A DNA stretch of 64,000 nt. Source: Calothrix sp. NIES-3974. GTDB lineage: Bacteria; Cyanobacteriota; Cyanobacteriia; Cyanobacteriales; Nostocaceae. Made by a program: the position numbers and the translations under genes. The notes beneath the pieces are model-generated. The model was given only the letters and a program-made list of their open reading frames with translations. It was not told where the DNA came from and made no database searches. Numbering within the stretch: the first letter of the stretch is position 1; the number at the start of each line of letters is the position of its first letter. Below are positions 28,231 through 37,190 of this stretch, piece after piece. Location of the stretch: contig NZ_AP018254.1 of assembly GCF_002368395.1 (NCBI RefSeq), positions 3,906,001-3,970,000 on the forward strand, given 5' to 3'.

Positions 28231-28395
28231 AATCAGAGATGGGCACACTTTGTATACTTCATACGTCAGCTATCCTACTGTAATCGTTTGATGCCAGATT
28301 GCATTTAACCCTGTCAATGCTGGATATTTAAACAACTAATGATTGGACACAGCTAAATTGTTCTTAATCCGACCTAGGTAGTAAAAACAAGGATA

Positions 28396-29853
28396 ATGGC
28401 GAGTAAACTTAAATACAAAGTAACACTCTGGCGTAGGTGGTTCGCCTCCACATTCAACTTCCGATCCAAGTTGATTTTTGGTGGTTCTAAATCTAATTTC
28501 AGTATAAACCCTGGTTTGGCTTGGAAGTACGTATCAAAGCGGGTGTTACCCCTGCTATTTGTATTGTCCCTAGTGACGGCGATGTTTGGGCATCAAATCA
28601 TACCAGTATCAGCCCAATCAATTCCGATTTTTCCCAATCCGTCGGTTTTACCACCACCCAATCCCCAGCCGTTACCCAATTATCCACCCCCCCAACCTCG
28701 ACCTCAACCCCAACCTCAACCTCAACCTCAACCAGTTCCTCCCACCCCACCAACAGCACCAGTACGGAGACTACCCCAACAGGAAATTCGTGGGGTTTGG
28801 ATTACCAATAATGACTTAGGAGTATTGCGCGATCGCAATCGGTTGGAAAATGCTTTAAGCAAATTAAAACAACTCAATTTTAATACAATTTACCCGGTGG
28901 TGTGGAACTCTGGATATGTGATGTATCCCAGTGAGGTTGCTCAAAGACACCAGATTCAACCATTTGTATTTCGGGGAACCGAAGGACAGGATATCCTCGC
29001 GGAGGTAATTGCGCGATCGCACCGTCAAGGTTTATTAGCTATACCCTGGTTTGAATTTGGATTTATGGCTCCGGAAACATCGGAATTAGCCCTAAATCAT
29101 CCCCAATGGTTAACGCAAAAACGAGATGGTTCTCGTACATCTATCAGTGCTGCTGGGGAAGTTGCTTGGTTAAATCCCTTCCACCCAGAAGTGCAACAGT
29201 TTATTACCAACCTCATCTTGGAAATGGTCACCAAATACGACGTTGACGGTATCCAATTCGATGACCACATGAGTTTACCCTACCAATTTGGTTACGACCG
29301 TTACACCACCAATTTATATACCCAAGAAACAGGTAATCCTCCCCCTGCAAACCCCAAAGACCAAGCATGGACAAAATGGCGAGCAGATAAAATTACCGCT
29401 TTCATGGTACAACTCAATCAAGCAGTCAAAGCTCGCAAACCCAACGCAATTTTCTCCGTATCACCCAATTATTACGACTTTGCCTACAAACTACAACTAC
29501 AGGATTGGTTGAACTGGGTGCGATTGGGAATAGTCGATGAATTGGTCATGCAGGTTTATCGTGACGATTTAACAGCCTTTAGCAGCAAAATTACCCGTCC
29601 AGAAGTCCTCGAATCCAAGCAAATCATCCCCACAGGAATTGGCATTATGGCAGGATTACGTACCAAACGTGTACCGATTAGTCAAATCCAATCCCAGGTA
29701 AGAGCTGCTCAACAAAGTGGCTTAGGTGTAGCCTTTTTCTACTTTGAAAGCCTGTGGAATGTAGGTCCAGAAGTTGCAGAGGAACGACAATCTGGCTTAC
29801 AAGCCGTCTTTTCTCGACCAGCACTACGAGCCAGAGCGCAATCTGTACTCTAA
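28396..29853 (+). CDS. GH10-like (GHL10) exported glycoside hydrolase
   Basis: The protein has 485 aa. A long basic N-terminus leads into a hydrophobic segment (about 51-72, ending PVSAQS), so the protein is exported or anchored. A Pro/Gln repeat linker (about 82-120, PQPQPQ units) precedes the catalytic domain (about 128-470). That domain has EIRGVWITNND, LNFNTIYPVVWN, PWFEFGFMAP, WLNPFHPEVQ and GIQFDDHMSLP, typical of the DUF187/GHL10 family. The acidic residues in FEFGF and FDDH are the likely catalytic ones. The substrate is probably a cell-wall or extracellular polysaccharide, which is inferred. Confidence 0.85.
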   Translation: MASKLKYKVTLWRRWFASTFNFRSKLIFGGSKSNFSINPGLAWKYVSKRVLPLLFVLSLVTAMFGHQIIPVSAQSIPIFPNPSVLPPPNPQPLPNYPPPQPRPQPQPQPQPQPVPPTPPTAPVRRLPQQEIRGVWITNNDLGVLRDRNRLENALSKLKQLNFNTIYPVVWNSGYVMYPSEVAQRHQIQPFVFRGTEGQDILAEVIARSHRQGLLAIPWFEFGFMAPETSELALNHPQWLTQKRDGSRTSISAAGEVAWLNPFHPEVQQFITNLILEMVTKYDVDGIQFDDHMSLPYQFGYDRYTTNLYTQETGNPPPANPKDQAWTKWRADKITAFMVQLNQAVKARKPNAIFSVSPNYYDFAYKLQLQDWLNWVRLGIVDELVMQVYRDDLTAFSSKITRPEVLESKQIIPTGIGIMAGLRTKRVPISQIQSQVRAAQQSGLGVAFFYFESLWNVGPEVAEERQSGLQAVFSRPALRARAQSVL

Positions 29854-29896
29854 TAGAATACAGGATATAGGAGACCTGACCATCTTCATCCCCATC

Positions 29897-29971
29897 CTCT
29901 GCGTGGGGATGGGATTTGGGAGGCTCATCCTCGTCCCCACACTCTGCGTGGGGATGGGATTTGGGAGGCTC
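29897..29971 (+). repeat. Tandem duplication, 45-bp period
   Basis: A 30-base block beginning CTCTGCGTGGGGATGGGATT occurs at 29897-29926 and again at 29942-29971, separated by 15 bases of related sequence. It lies just downstream of the glycoside hydrolase gene and resembles other CTCTGCGTGGG/CACGCGGAGCAT blocks in the window. Confidence 0.8.
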
Positions 29972-30102
29972 CGCCTCAATATATACAGGAGTATAGCATC
30001 TTCAGTGGGTCAATTAAGGATACCTATTGCAAGTCTCACCAAAGCTTGACTACCATCGCATTTTCGCCAAACATGTTGCATCAGGATGAATCTTACCCTC
30101 AG

Positions 30103-30486
30103 CTAACGTTTTGCCTCAACTAAAATGCCTAGTAGCCCAGTAATTTTGATACCCAAACGGTCAGCTTCTGCTCTGCCGCGACGCTCGTCAATGAGTAGTA
30201 AATCGGCTCCAAGTTCCAAAACCAGCGCGATTGCCTCAGACTCTCCGGGATCTAATCTCACCTCAGTTTGAAGGCGTTCAACAACTTCACGATTAGTAAT
30301 TAATTTAACTTCTAGCCAACTAGCTGCTTGAACTTCAGCACTTCCCGGTACGGGTGGCTCAATGTCTACAAGTTCACGATATACTGCTTCTGGAATGATG
30401 ACCTGCTGATAGAGAAGAGGCAAGAGAGCTAGCTTGTTTATTGATGCCAAATTCGTGATTGCGGATGTGTCACTAATAACAATCAC
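30103..30486 (-). CDS. DUF3368 PIN-like toxin
   Basis: The 127-aa protein starts MIVISDTSAITNLASINKL, the PIN-domain first Asp motif. Later it has the conserved acidic LDPGESEAIALVLELGAD and LLLIDERRGRAEADRLG, giving an Asp/Glu set for metal-dependent RNA cleavage. It overlaps the antitoxin gene by 4 bp (ATGA). This appears to be the one complete toxin-antitoxin module in the segment. Confidence 0.85.
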   Translation of the reverse strand: MIVISDTSAITNLASINKLALLPLLYQQVIIPEAVYRELVDIEPPVPGSAEVQAASWLEVKLITNREVVERLQTEVRLDPGESEAIALVLELGADLLLIDERRGRAEADRLGIKITGLLGILVEAKR

Positions 30487-30731
30487 AATCGCCCCAGTTC
30501 CCGTAAATTTTTCAAATCCAACTCAAAATCTTCAACGTCATAGGAGTACAATGCTACTTGGCGCTGCTTTAGAAGTTGACGAAAAGCATTAAGTGGCATA
30601 TCTGCCAAACGGCTAGCGTAACCAAGGGTTAAACGACCCGTTTGAAACAGGTATATAGCAATTTCCTGGCGAAACTCACTTGGTGTAAGTTGAGAGGCTT
30701 GCAGGATTTCATCTGAGATGACGACACTCAT
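30483..30731 (-). CDS. UPF0175 family antitoxin
   Basis: The 82-aa protein contains LTPSEFRQEIAIYLFQTGRLT and GYASRLADMPLNAFRQLL, a predicted helix-turn-helix of the UPF0175 family. These proteins pair with DUF3368 toxins, exactly as here with a 4-bp overlap downstream. It probably autoregulates the pair by binding its own promoter upstream of 30731. Confidence 0.85.
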   Translation of the reverse strand: MSVVISDEILQASQLTPSEFRQEIAIYLFQTGRLTLGYASRLADMPLNAFRQLLKQRQVALYSYDVEDFELDLKNLRELGRL

Positions 30732-31296
30732 AGGAGAGCGACCTTACCGACTACATTTCTAGAGTAACCTAAAAAATTTTTCGACAGACAACTTTGGGGT
30801 ATTACCTTCATAAATATCACTCTCCCATGTTCAAAAATCTTGATGTGGAATGATAAGTAGGTGGGTGGTGAAAATTGTCGTTCAGATCAGGGAGTACAGA
30901 CGACCCGTCGGGTCGTCTGTACTTCCGAGACGCGATATATCCCGTCTGTACGGGGGTAAGGCTTTTCATTCCCATTGCTGGAGTTTCTCTTCTGGAAGTG
31001 CTTCAAAAAAAGTATCACTAAGTTCTCCTTTCAATAAATTTAATCCCTCCCTTCAACCTAAATGCGATCGCCTTGAAAGCAAATGTAACACTTACCGATA
31101 TTTTCCCAAAAAAACATCCCCAATTACTCAAAATCAGGGATGCAAATTAATTTGTAATCAATCAAAAGCCATCTGTAAGCTATACTTTACACGGTCAAAA
31201 AGTGAGCTTTTCGTGTAGATGTGGTTAATCCTTAAAGGTTAACTGTCACCTGTCAAGGGTCAACAAACTAAAAGGGAATATATGACCGTGCGAAAA
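30732..31296. other. Intergenic region with dispersed repeats downstream of fdxH
   Basis: No gene is supported; a 122-aa open frame here runs through repeats. It holds the second perfect 29-bp palindrome (30894-30922), a partial copy of the 95-bp repeat (30927-30967), and a block at 31247-31285 (GTCACCTGT..GTCAACA..AAAAGGGAATATAT) that recurs at about 39080-39118. Confidence 0.55.
30894..30967 (+). repeat. Palindrome plus partial 95-bp dispersed repeat
   Basis: The palindrome at 30894-30922 is identical to that at 9085-9113. The adjacent 30927-30967 matches the first part of 9118-9212 in the same orientation, and both share the GGTAAGGCTTTTC segment. Confidence 0.75.
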
Positions 31297-31596
31297 CTAA
31301 ACCAGATAAGGTTCTTGGTGGGTTTTAATGGTGCAATTAGAACGGGGATAGGTGACGCACAGCAAAGCAAAACCTTTAGACCGTTGCTCGTCATCTAAAA
31401 AAATCTGGTCGCTATCGTCAATTTCACCTTCAACTACTTTACCTACACAGCTGGAGCAAGAACCGGAATGACAAGAGAAGGGTAATTCAATGCCATTTTC
31501 TTCTGCTGCATCAAGAATAGTGGCATCTTCATCAACTTCGATGACTGAATCTAAACCTTCTTTTTGGTTAATAAGTCTTACTTGGTAACTAGCCAT
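31297..31596 (-). CDS. fdxH: Heterocyst-type [2Fe-2S] ferredoxin
   Basis: The 99-aa protein has the plant-type ferredoxin motif, with cysteines 42, 47, 50 and 80 ([10 protein letters not shown] and ALLC). It begins [20 protein letters not shown], typical of FdxH, the electron donor to nitrogenase reductase in heterocysts. Its place at the end of a nifEN-X-W-hesAB-fdxH cluster supports the call. The start is preceded by GGAGAACAC. It reads on the - strand with the other nif genes and would be placed downstream of nifK on the + strand after segment inversion. Confidence 0.93.
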   Translation of the reverse strand: MASYQVRLINQKEGLDSVIEVDEDATILDAAEENGIELPFSCHSGSCSSCVGKVVEGEIDDSDQIFLDDEQRSKGFALLCVTYPRSNCTIKTHQEPYLV

Positions 31597-31843
31597 TATG
31601 TGTTCTCCTCAAAGTAGTTGTATGTAAATTTATACCAATTGGAAAAATGATTGCGATAGATGGAAATGTGAAAAGCTGATACAGCAAATACTTCACAAAC
31701 CAAAATCTAAAATCCATCTTGGTAAAGTTGGATGGAAGAATAAATCTCCCCCGAAGTTTACCGGAAAGAAAATTTTCCTGGTAACTTCTCTTCCCCAAAT
31801 TTCCACAAAATCCCAAATGGTATTGTATTGATTTTCAGTTCAG

Positions 31844-32215
31844 TTATTTACAGGGAGTTCCCTGGGGAGTACAGTCACCAGCACTGAAAGATTTACCGCA
31901 GCTGCAAGTATCTTTAGCATTGGGATTAGTGAATTTAAAGCCACTTTCCATCACACCTTCCACAAAATCGATGACCATTCCCTCCAAGAGAGTAATGCTA
32001 TTGGCATCAACATAAATCTGCACTTGACCCTGTTCAATTACCATGTCATCGGGTTTCGGTGCAGAAGTTACTTCCATCCCATATTCATAACCATTACAAC
32101 CACCACCTTTCGCGGAAAGACGAATTCCCTTGGTGGGTTTGCTGGTTTTCGGGTTGGAACCAAGCAATAATTCGCGTAAACGAAATTCAGCTTTTTCTGT
32201 TAATGTAACAGTCAT
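31844..32215 (-). CDS. hesB: HesB, A-type iron-sulfur carrier
   Basis: 123 aa from ATG at 32215, chosen over an upstream start because GGAGGATTA lies directly before it. It has the three conserved cysteines of the HesB/IscA family: Cys40 in GGGCNGYEY and the CSCG motif near the C-terminus (KDTCSCGKSF). The tail adds two further Cys. The role is likely delivery of Fe-S units to nitrogenase proteins. It lies 247 bp upstream of fdxH and downstream of hesA and a small membrane protein gene in the same transcription direction. Confidence 0.92.
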   Translation of the reverse strand: MTVTLTEKAEFRLRELLLGSNPKTSKPTKGIRLSAKGGGCNGYEYGMEVTSAPKPDDMVIEQGQVQIYVDANSITLLEGMVIDFVEGVMESGFKFTNPNAKDTCSCGKSFSAGDCTPQGTPCK

Positions 32216-32322
32216 TAATCCTCCGGATTGGTTGTTAGTTAATGGTTGATTGACGATTTTGTCAATGTATTGATAATTTGCTGAAGTGATGGAAATCAAT
32301 CATCAACAAAGTCAATTATTTT

Positions 32323-32532
32323 TCACAGAAGATGAGAACTTTTGGGTATGACAATAGACAGTGTAATTAAAATGGCAATTTCCATTGGTACAGGGGAAAA
32401 CAAAACACTTAATCCTAAGCAACCCAATGCCATCACAATGCTGGTAATCTGCATAAATTCCATAGTGGAATTGTAAGCAATAGATGCACAAAATAATGCT
32501 AAAATTAGCAAAATTATTGCCAAAATAAGCAT
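32323..32532 (-). CDS. Small membrane protein between hesA and hesB
   Basis: The 69-aa protein has two hydrophobic stretches (about 2-20 and 28-60), with short polar turns. It is within the nif cluster, 23 bp after hesA and 107 bp before hesB, in the same direction, so it is probably cotranscribed. I do not recall a gene at this place in the Anabaena PCC 7120 cluster, and I do not recognise a family. The function is unknown. Confidence 0.55.
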   Translation of the reverse strand: MLILAIILLILALFCASIAYNSTMEFMQITSIVMALGCLGLSVLFSPVPMEIAILITLSIVIPKSSHLL

Positions 32533-32555
32533 AATTAATTCTGTATTCTGTCTCC

Positions 32556-33347
32556 TTACTTATTTGCCGACTCCATCGGTGAAGACTGGGAATAACGCCA
32601 AGGTGCAGTATTACCGCAAACAGGACAAGCGCGATCGCGGTAGGAACGACGTTTGGCAAACTCCATCCGATTGAGGTCAATTGTTAACAATTGGGATAAC
32701 AATGGTTGACTAAATCCGGTAATTAGTTTGATGGCTTCGAGAGCAGTCAAACAAGCTAGAGTCCCAGAAACAGCACCTAAAACGGAAAATGCACGCCTAT
32801 CCCAATCCGGTTTTTCCGGAAACAAGCAAGATAAACATGGTGTGACTCCGGGAATAATGGTGGTCAGATAAGCTTCCATCCCGTCCATAGCTGCTTCCAC
32901 CATTGGTTTGCGCCATTTTACACAAGCTTCGTTCAAAAGATTTCGCTCGGTGAAATTGTGAGCGCAGTCCAGAGCCATATCTGCTGACTGAACGAGTGAA
33001 TCCACATTTTCTGGGGTGATGTAATCAAAAACCGCTTCCACTTCAATATCAGGATTAATCCTTTGTAGTGTTTCTTGGGCTTTAAATACACGCGGTTTTC
33101 CGACCCAATCATCAGTCATTAAAATCTGACGATTCATGTCATCCATCCGCAAATCACCACCCCTAACGAGGATTAACCGTCCTACTCCTGCGACTGCAAG
33201 ATATAGGGCAGCTGTACCACCTAAACCTCCTACCCCCGTCACTAGAACCTTTGCTGACTTGAGCCGTTTCTGTGCCAATTCACCAAAGTTGGGTAAGGTA
33301 ATTTGGCGACGGTAACGTTCTAAATCGGTCGGCGTAAGCTCAATCAC
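32556..33347 (-). CDS. hesA: HesA, ThiF/MoeB-like E1-type adenylyltransferase
   Basis: The protein has 263 aa. It starts MIELTPTDLERYRRQITLPNFG and has the nucleotide-binding GVGGLGGTAALYLAVAGVG (about 37-55). It also has NRQIL and DCAHNFTERNLLN (the adenylation site region), and two Cys pairs that probably bind zinc (CLSC and CPVC). HesA is part of nitrogenase metallocluster maturation in cyanobacteria; its exact reaction is unsettled. Its start overlaps the end of nifW by 8 bp. Confidence 0.9.
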   Translation of the reverse strand: MIELTPTDLERYRRQITLPNFGELAQKRLKSAKVLVTGVGGLGGTAALYLAVAGVGRLILVRGGDLRMDDMNRQILMTDDWVGKPRVFKAQETLQRINPDIEVEAVFDYITPENVDSLVQSADMALDCAHNFTERNLLNEACVKWRKPMVEAAMDGMEAYLTTIIPGVTPCLSCLFPEKPDWDRRAFSVLGAVSGTLACLTALEAIKLITGFSQPLLSQLLTIDLNRMEFAKRRSYRDRACPVCGNTAPWRYSQSSPMESANK

Positions 33348-33675
33348 TTTCTACCTCCGAATCCGATGTAATTTCTGTCAGGGTGACTACATTTTTTGGC
33401 TTTTGATTAAATACCTTAAATAACTTTTGTTCTTGAGCATTTGAATCCACAAAAGTTGCATAGGCATTTTGTAGTGCTTGACAATATTGACTGAGCTTTT
33501 CCGCGCTACTCAGACCCGGTTGATTGGCATCAATTTCTTGAATATATAAAGAAAATTTCTTGAGAATATGTAAGCGATTAACATTAACAATTTTCGGGTC
33601 ATAAGGAAGATTAAAAAACTGGAAAAATTCCTCCGCATCGACCAACTGCTTAAATTCATCTAAGCTAGCACTCAT
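33340..33675 (-). CDS. nifW: Nitrogenase-stabilising protein NifW
   Basis: The 111-aa protein carries LVDAEEFFQFFNLPYDPKIVN, then HILKKFSLYIQ and YCQALQNAYATF, the conserved pattern of NifW. The protein protects the MoFe protein, possibly against oxygen. It overlaps the upstream DUF683 gene by one base and the downstream hesA by 8 bp, which indicates translational coupling. The last ~20 residues are variable and acidic. Confidence 0.92.
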   Translation of the reverse strand: MSASLDEFKQLVDAEEFFQFFNLPYDPKIVNVNRLHILKKFSLYIQEIDANQPGLSSAEKLSQYCQALQNAYATFVDSNAQEQKLFKVFNQKPKNVVTLTEITSDSEVESD

Positions 33676-33884
33676 TATTTTTGCTCCATGCGTTTTAATT
33701 GCTGCTTTAATTCATCAAGTTGGTGAAAAATTGCATAGGTTTGGGCAGCAACATCCATTAATTGTTGATAATTAGTTGGTAAACCTTCTGCTAAATCATG
33801 CAAATCCATTTTCATTTGACCAGCCTTACTATTAAGGCGTTTGATTTGCATTTTTAACTCTTCAATTGTGACTGCTTCGGACAT
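33675..33884 (-). CDS. CCE_0567/DUF683 family small metalloprotein
   Basis: The 69-aa protein consists of two helices: EELKMQIKRLNSKAGQMKMD and QTYAIFHQLDELKQQLKRM, with LHDLAEGLP between. This is the DUF683 pattern, found next to nifX and nifW in many diazotrophs. A related protein from Cyanothece binds iron. Its stop overlaps the nifW start by one base. It probably helps nitrogenase cofactor assembly, but the exact role is not established. Confidence 0.88.
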   Translation of the reverse strand: MSEAVTIEELKMQIKRLNSKAGQMKMDLHDLAEGLPTNYQQLMDVAAQTYAIFHQLDELKQQLKRMEQK

Positions 33885-34009
33885 AGTAAGTAGGGAGTGG
33901 GGAATAGGGAGTAGGAAGAGAGGTTAGAGATGACCCGTCGGGTTATCTGTACTAGAGAATAGGAAATCAGAAGTATTTTTATTCGTATCTCCCTCCTGTA
34001 TTCTCATAT

Positions 34010-34486
34010 TCAAAGTTTCCCAACTTCGGGGTATTTTTGGGCTAATTCAATACCTTTGGCGATTAATTTCTCACCTTCCTCAGCGAGTTTTTCGAGGGAA
34101 TCAAATCCAAATCTGTGTGCATCTCGCAATGTTTTAGTGACTAATAATAACCGTCCCGAAAAAACTAAAGCCCATCCAAACCCTTCGTGTCCCAGGTCTA
34201 CCACAACTTGAGACAATAACCCAGTTTCCGCTTCAATACACCCTGCGATCGCACGATAAAATATCATGATGCGTGATACTGTCATCGGATCAATTTCACC
34301 GTCTACAGGTATCTCCCGTTTTTTCTGCTTGGTGACAATAAACGGCTTTAAGAGTAAATCATCGGACCACTGACGATAGGTTCCGTAGGTATCTTGTCCA
34401 CGAATCTGTTTGATGATTGCTTGGAGAAAGGGAGATGTTAATACTTCCGCAGATACTTCACTTTTGCTAGTGTTTTTGTCACTCAT
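34010..34486 (-). CDS. NifX-associated protein, DUF269
   Basis: The 158-aa protein includes FLQAIIKQIRGQDTYGTYRQW, LKPFIVTKQKKREIP and a C-terminal helix with LAEEGEKLIAKGIELAQKYPE. This matches DUF269, always found beside nifX. No catalytic motif is visible. It lies 286 bp downstream of nifX, with a 125-bp spacer to the DUF683 gene that contains a degenerate GATGACCCGTCGGGT repeat. Confidence 0.9.
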   Translation of the reverse strand: MSDKNTSKSEVSAEVLTSPFLQAIIKQIRGQDTYGTYRQWSDDLLLKPFIVTKQKKREIPVDGEIDPMTVSRIMIFYRAIAGCIEAETGLLSQVVVDLGHEGFGWALVFSGRLLLVTKTLRDAHRFGFDSLEKLAEEGEKLIAKGIELAQKYPEVGKL

Positions 34487-34772
34487 ATGGAATCTTGACT
34501 GATTTTGATATTCAGTTGGTCAGAGGTTGCGCATTTTTATTTGTATATTCACTACTTTTGATGGATGACAATTAACTGTTATCCCTAAACAAGTAGTTAT
34601 ATAATTGATGCGAATTTTAGCTTCAGACTAACCAATAGTTTGTTACATCAACATGAATACCCCAATGAAGAAGTCGAGTTTTGTAGACACGCGAATCTGT
34701 GAGAAAACTTATCGAAGATTAGAGAAATACCCGTAATCGCAAATAATGATGATTAGGTGATAAAAACCCGAC

Positions 34773-35171
34773 TTATTCCTCTAGTTCTTCGCTAAAGCTT
34801 TTACCTTTTTGTAAGGCTTTACGCAACCAAGGTGGGGGACTTCCTTTTAAGGTCTGCACTAATCTTTCAAGGACAACATTAATTTCATCCGATTCAGATT
34901 TAGCTTTAACTGGTGTCACTCCTTTTTTAATTAATTTTGCTGCGGCTGTTCCACCAATTGCTGTAACATAAACAATTGTACAATCCTCTAACGCTTCTAA
35001 CTTTGGTTGGATTTTATCCTCGTTACCATCTTGTCGTAAATCTCCTTCAAACTTACGGGTTTCTAAAAACTCATAACCGTCTTCCGAAACTTCGTAAATA
35101 TCTATCATTTTTGCCCAGCCAAAGTGAGCATTGATATGTTTTTGGTCACTAGTCGTAAAGCCGATTTTCAT
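34773..35171 (-). CDS. nifX: NifX, FeMo-cofactor precursor carrier
   Basis: The 132-aa protein begins MKIGFTTSDQKHINAHFGWAK, the conserved NifX/NafY start with His residues thought to bind the cofactor precursor. It continues with CTIVYVTAIGGTAAAKLIKK, then a C-terminal WLRKALQ segment. NifX holds cofactor intermediates between NifEN and the MoFe protein. It is separated from nifN by an unusually long 545-bp spacer filled partly with dispersed repeats. Confidence 0.92.
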   Translation of the reverse strand: MKIGFTTSDQKHINAHFGWAKMIDIYEVSEDGYEFLETRKFEGDLRQDGNEDKIQPKLEALEDCTIVYVTAIGGTAAAKLIKKGVTPVKAKSESDEINVVLERLVQTLKGSPPPWLRKALQKGKSFSEELEE

Positions 35172-35716
35172 GGATTTTCCTTGTGGGTAAAAGAATAGGT
35201 TAGAGACGGTAGATAGAAGACAGGAGAGATAGACATATAAGGATGATAATTATTCATAATCTTTCAATCCTGAATATAAAAAATAAAATATATATGCGGT
35301 TAATCAATTAATCATTGCCTAATTTCTCATGTAAAACATTTCAATTTATCAGCTAATTTTAGAGGATGGCATGGTATGATTGAGTTATCTGCAAGCCAGC
35401 TTTGAAGTGATATTATTTGGCATCTACAAATCATCTATTGAATAATTAGAATAGCTAGAAAATTCAGGTTTCCAAATTGAAAAGAACTAATTTTACCGCA
35501 CTGAGAAATAACTTGGCAGATTGTATCTGCTCTCCAACAAGAGAATTATAATCTCGCATGTAATCTCAATTCTCTAAAATTAGGCAATAGAATCTACAAA
35601 ATCACTGCTAAATTTAGCTTTGTGAATTACAGAGAGCATTACGTAGACGCGTAGCAGCTTGCCGTAGGCTATTACGTAGCTCGCTTCCCGCGTAGCGGGT
35701 ATTACAAATTACATAT
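35172..35716. other. Long nifN-nifX spacer with dispersed repeats
   Basis: No gene. At about 35622-35712 it carries a composite repeat (ACGTAGACGCGTAGC, TTGCCGTAGGCTATTACG, CTTCCCGCGTAGCG, ATTACAAATTAC) that recurs at 42402-42572 and 56903-56975. The remaining 450 bases are AT-rich and could hold a nifX promoter, which I cannot place. Confidence 0.55.
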
Positions 35717-37036
35717 TTACATTTCATAATTTAAATCCCTAGCCTTACCTTCTTCTGTTTCCAGCAAAGTGTTACCGATTTCAAATAAAATTTCCATCGT
35801 CCCGCGATAGCCGACTTTGCAAGCTTGACCATTTCCCAGACGGTCAAAAATAGGAATTCCTTGACGGAATAGGGGAATACCTAGACTGCGGGAAATTGGT
35901 GCTGCATGGGAATTACCGATTAACAAATCCGAACCTTGGGCAAAATTGCTAAAATCTTCGTAATCACCAATGACCACCTTTTCAACTGGTAGATGTTCTA
36001 AAAGCGGCGATCGCGTGGTTGTGACGGCTGTGTGAATTTCTGCCCCCATTGACTGTAAAAATAACACCGTAGACCACAACAAATCTGGCTCTAATGCTAA
36101 CGATATACGTTTTCGTCCAAAATAAAAGTGCGTGTCTAACATTGCATCCTGGAGTTGACGACGTTGATGGCGATATTTGTGGGGGACACTGACACCACTC
36201 AGGTCTGATAATGCTTGCATAAACTCATCAACTGGGTGTAAACCCGTTAACTCATGAAACACCTCAAAGGGGATATTAAACCGTTCCTCCAAAATCGATG
36301 CTGCACCCCGCATACTTTCACCAAGTGCGATCGCAAATGCAGAACGTCCAATCTGTCGTAATTCTTCAGTGGTAGTTCCCCCCACGGTAATCGGACTCCA
36401 ATCATCTCCCAGATGACCATCCATCGATGTGGATAAATCTGGAACCACAATCGGATTTAAACCGAAATCCCGGACAATTTCCTTGATATGCTGCACATCC
36501 CCCGGAGTAAAAGCTGCACCAGCTAAAATCGTCACCTGATTCGGAATTGTTTCACCATAAACAGGCATTTGTTTCACTATTGCTTCCACAGCAGCAGCAA
36601 ACCCATCTTGCAGTGAACCTTTAAAATCAGGAGCGGAAACCAAAATAATTGGTAAATAGGCCAACTCTGGATGTTTTTTGCGAAAATCCTTGAGAATACC
36701 CTCCATATCATCCCCACGAGTTTCCGTTAAACCCGTGGTACACAAACCAATAATTTCCGGTTTGACTTTTTCTACAAGGGTCAAAATCGCCGTTTCAATA
36801 TTTTCCTCACCACCGAGAATTGTCGTCACCTCGGTCATCGCTGTAGTTGACAAGGGAATCACTTCTCGAAAATGTCGCACTAAAATTACCTTCGCAAAGG
36901 CTGTACAACCCTGGGAACCATGTAACAAGGGAATTACACCCTTCAAACCTAAAAAAGCCAAAGTCGCACCCAAAGGTTGACTCAGCTTGAGGGGATTAAC
37001 TACTACGGGTTTATTGGGATTTACTACTATAGCCAT
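35717..37036 (-). CDS. nifN: NifN, FeMo-cofactor scaffold partner of NifE
   Basis: 439 aa from ATG at 37036 (MAIVVNPNKPVVVNPLKLSQ). The longer open frame starting at 37186 reads through two palindromic repeats and is not coding. Scaffold features include the cluster-type Cys in LHGSQGCTAF and IIGLCTTGLTETRGDD, and NifK-like GGTTTEEL and LTGLHPVDEF. It forms the NifEN tetramer with NifE. It lies 154 bp downstream of the nifE 3' part on the - strand and is intact in both orientations of the segment, but the split nifE makes it useless before inversion. Confidence 0.93.
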   Translation of the reverse strand: MAIVVNPNKPVVVNPLKLSQPLGATLAFLGLKGVIPLLHGSQGCTAFAKVILVRHFREVIPLSTTAMTEVTTILGGEENIETAILTLVEKVKPEIIGLCTTGLTETRGDDMEGILKDFRKKHPELAYLPIILVSAPDFKGSLQDGFAAAVEAIVKQMPVYGETIPNQVTILAGAAFTPGDVQHIKEIVRDFGLNPIVVPDLSTSMDGHLGDDWSPITVGGTTTEELRQIGRSAFAIALGESMRGAASILEERFNIPFEVFHELTGLHPVDEFMQALSDLSGVSVPHKYRHQRRQLQDAMLDTHFYFGRKRISLALEPDLLWSTVLFLQSMGAEIHTAVTTTRSPLLEHLPVEKVVIGDYEDFSNFAQGSDLLIGNSHAAPISRSLGIPLFRQGIPIFDRLGNGQACKVGYRGTMEILFEIGNTLLETEEGKARDLNYEM

Positions 37037-37072
37037 TGTGTTTATTTGAGGGAGTAGGGAATAGGGAGTAGA

Positions 37073-37153
37073 GACGACCCGACGGGTCGTCTGTACAGGG
37101 AGTAGGGAGTCGGGAATAGGGAATAGGGAGTAGAGACGACCCGACGGGTCGTC
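37073..37153. repeat. Twin GACGACCCG palindromes in the nifE-nifN spacer
   Basis: Two identical 19-bp palindromes (GACGACCCG-A-CGGGTCGTC) occur at 37073-37091 and 37135-37153, each followed by CTGTACAGGGAGTAG, with GGGAGTA-type heptamers between them. They would form two hairpins in the nifE-nifN transcript. Confidence 0.85.
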
Positions 37154-37190
37154 TGTACAGGGAGTAGGGGGATATCCAAAATCCAAAATC

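Noticed and set aside
29897-29971. Start of a CRISPR array
   Set aside because: There are only two repeat units, the spacer resembles the repeat, and no cas genes are present.
30850-31218. 122-aa ORF downstream of fdxH
   Set aside because: It spans the 29-bp palindrome and dispersed repeat, with no recognisable protein pattern.
37037-37186. Longer NifN with 50 extra N-terminal residues
   Set aside because: The extension is translation of two palindromic repeats and heptamers. MAIVVNPN at 37036 fits the family length.
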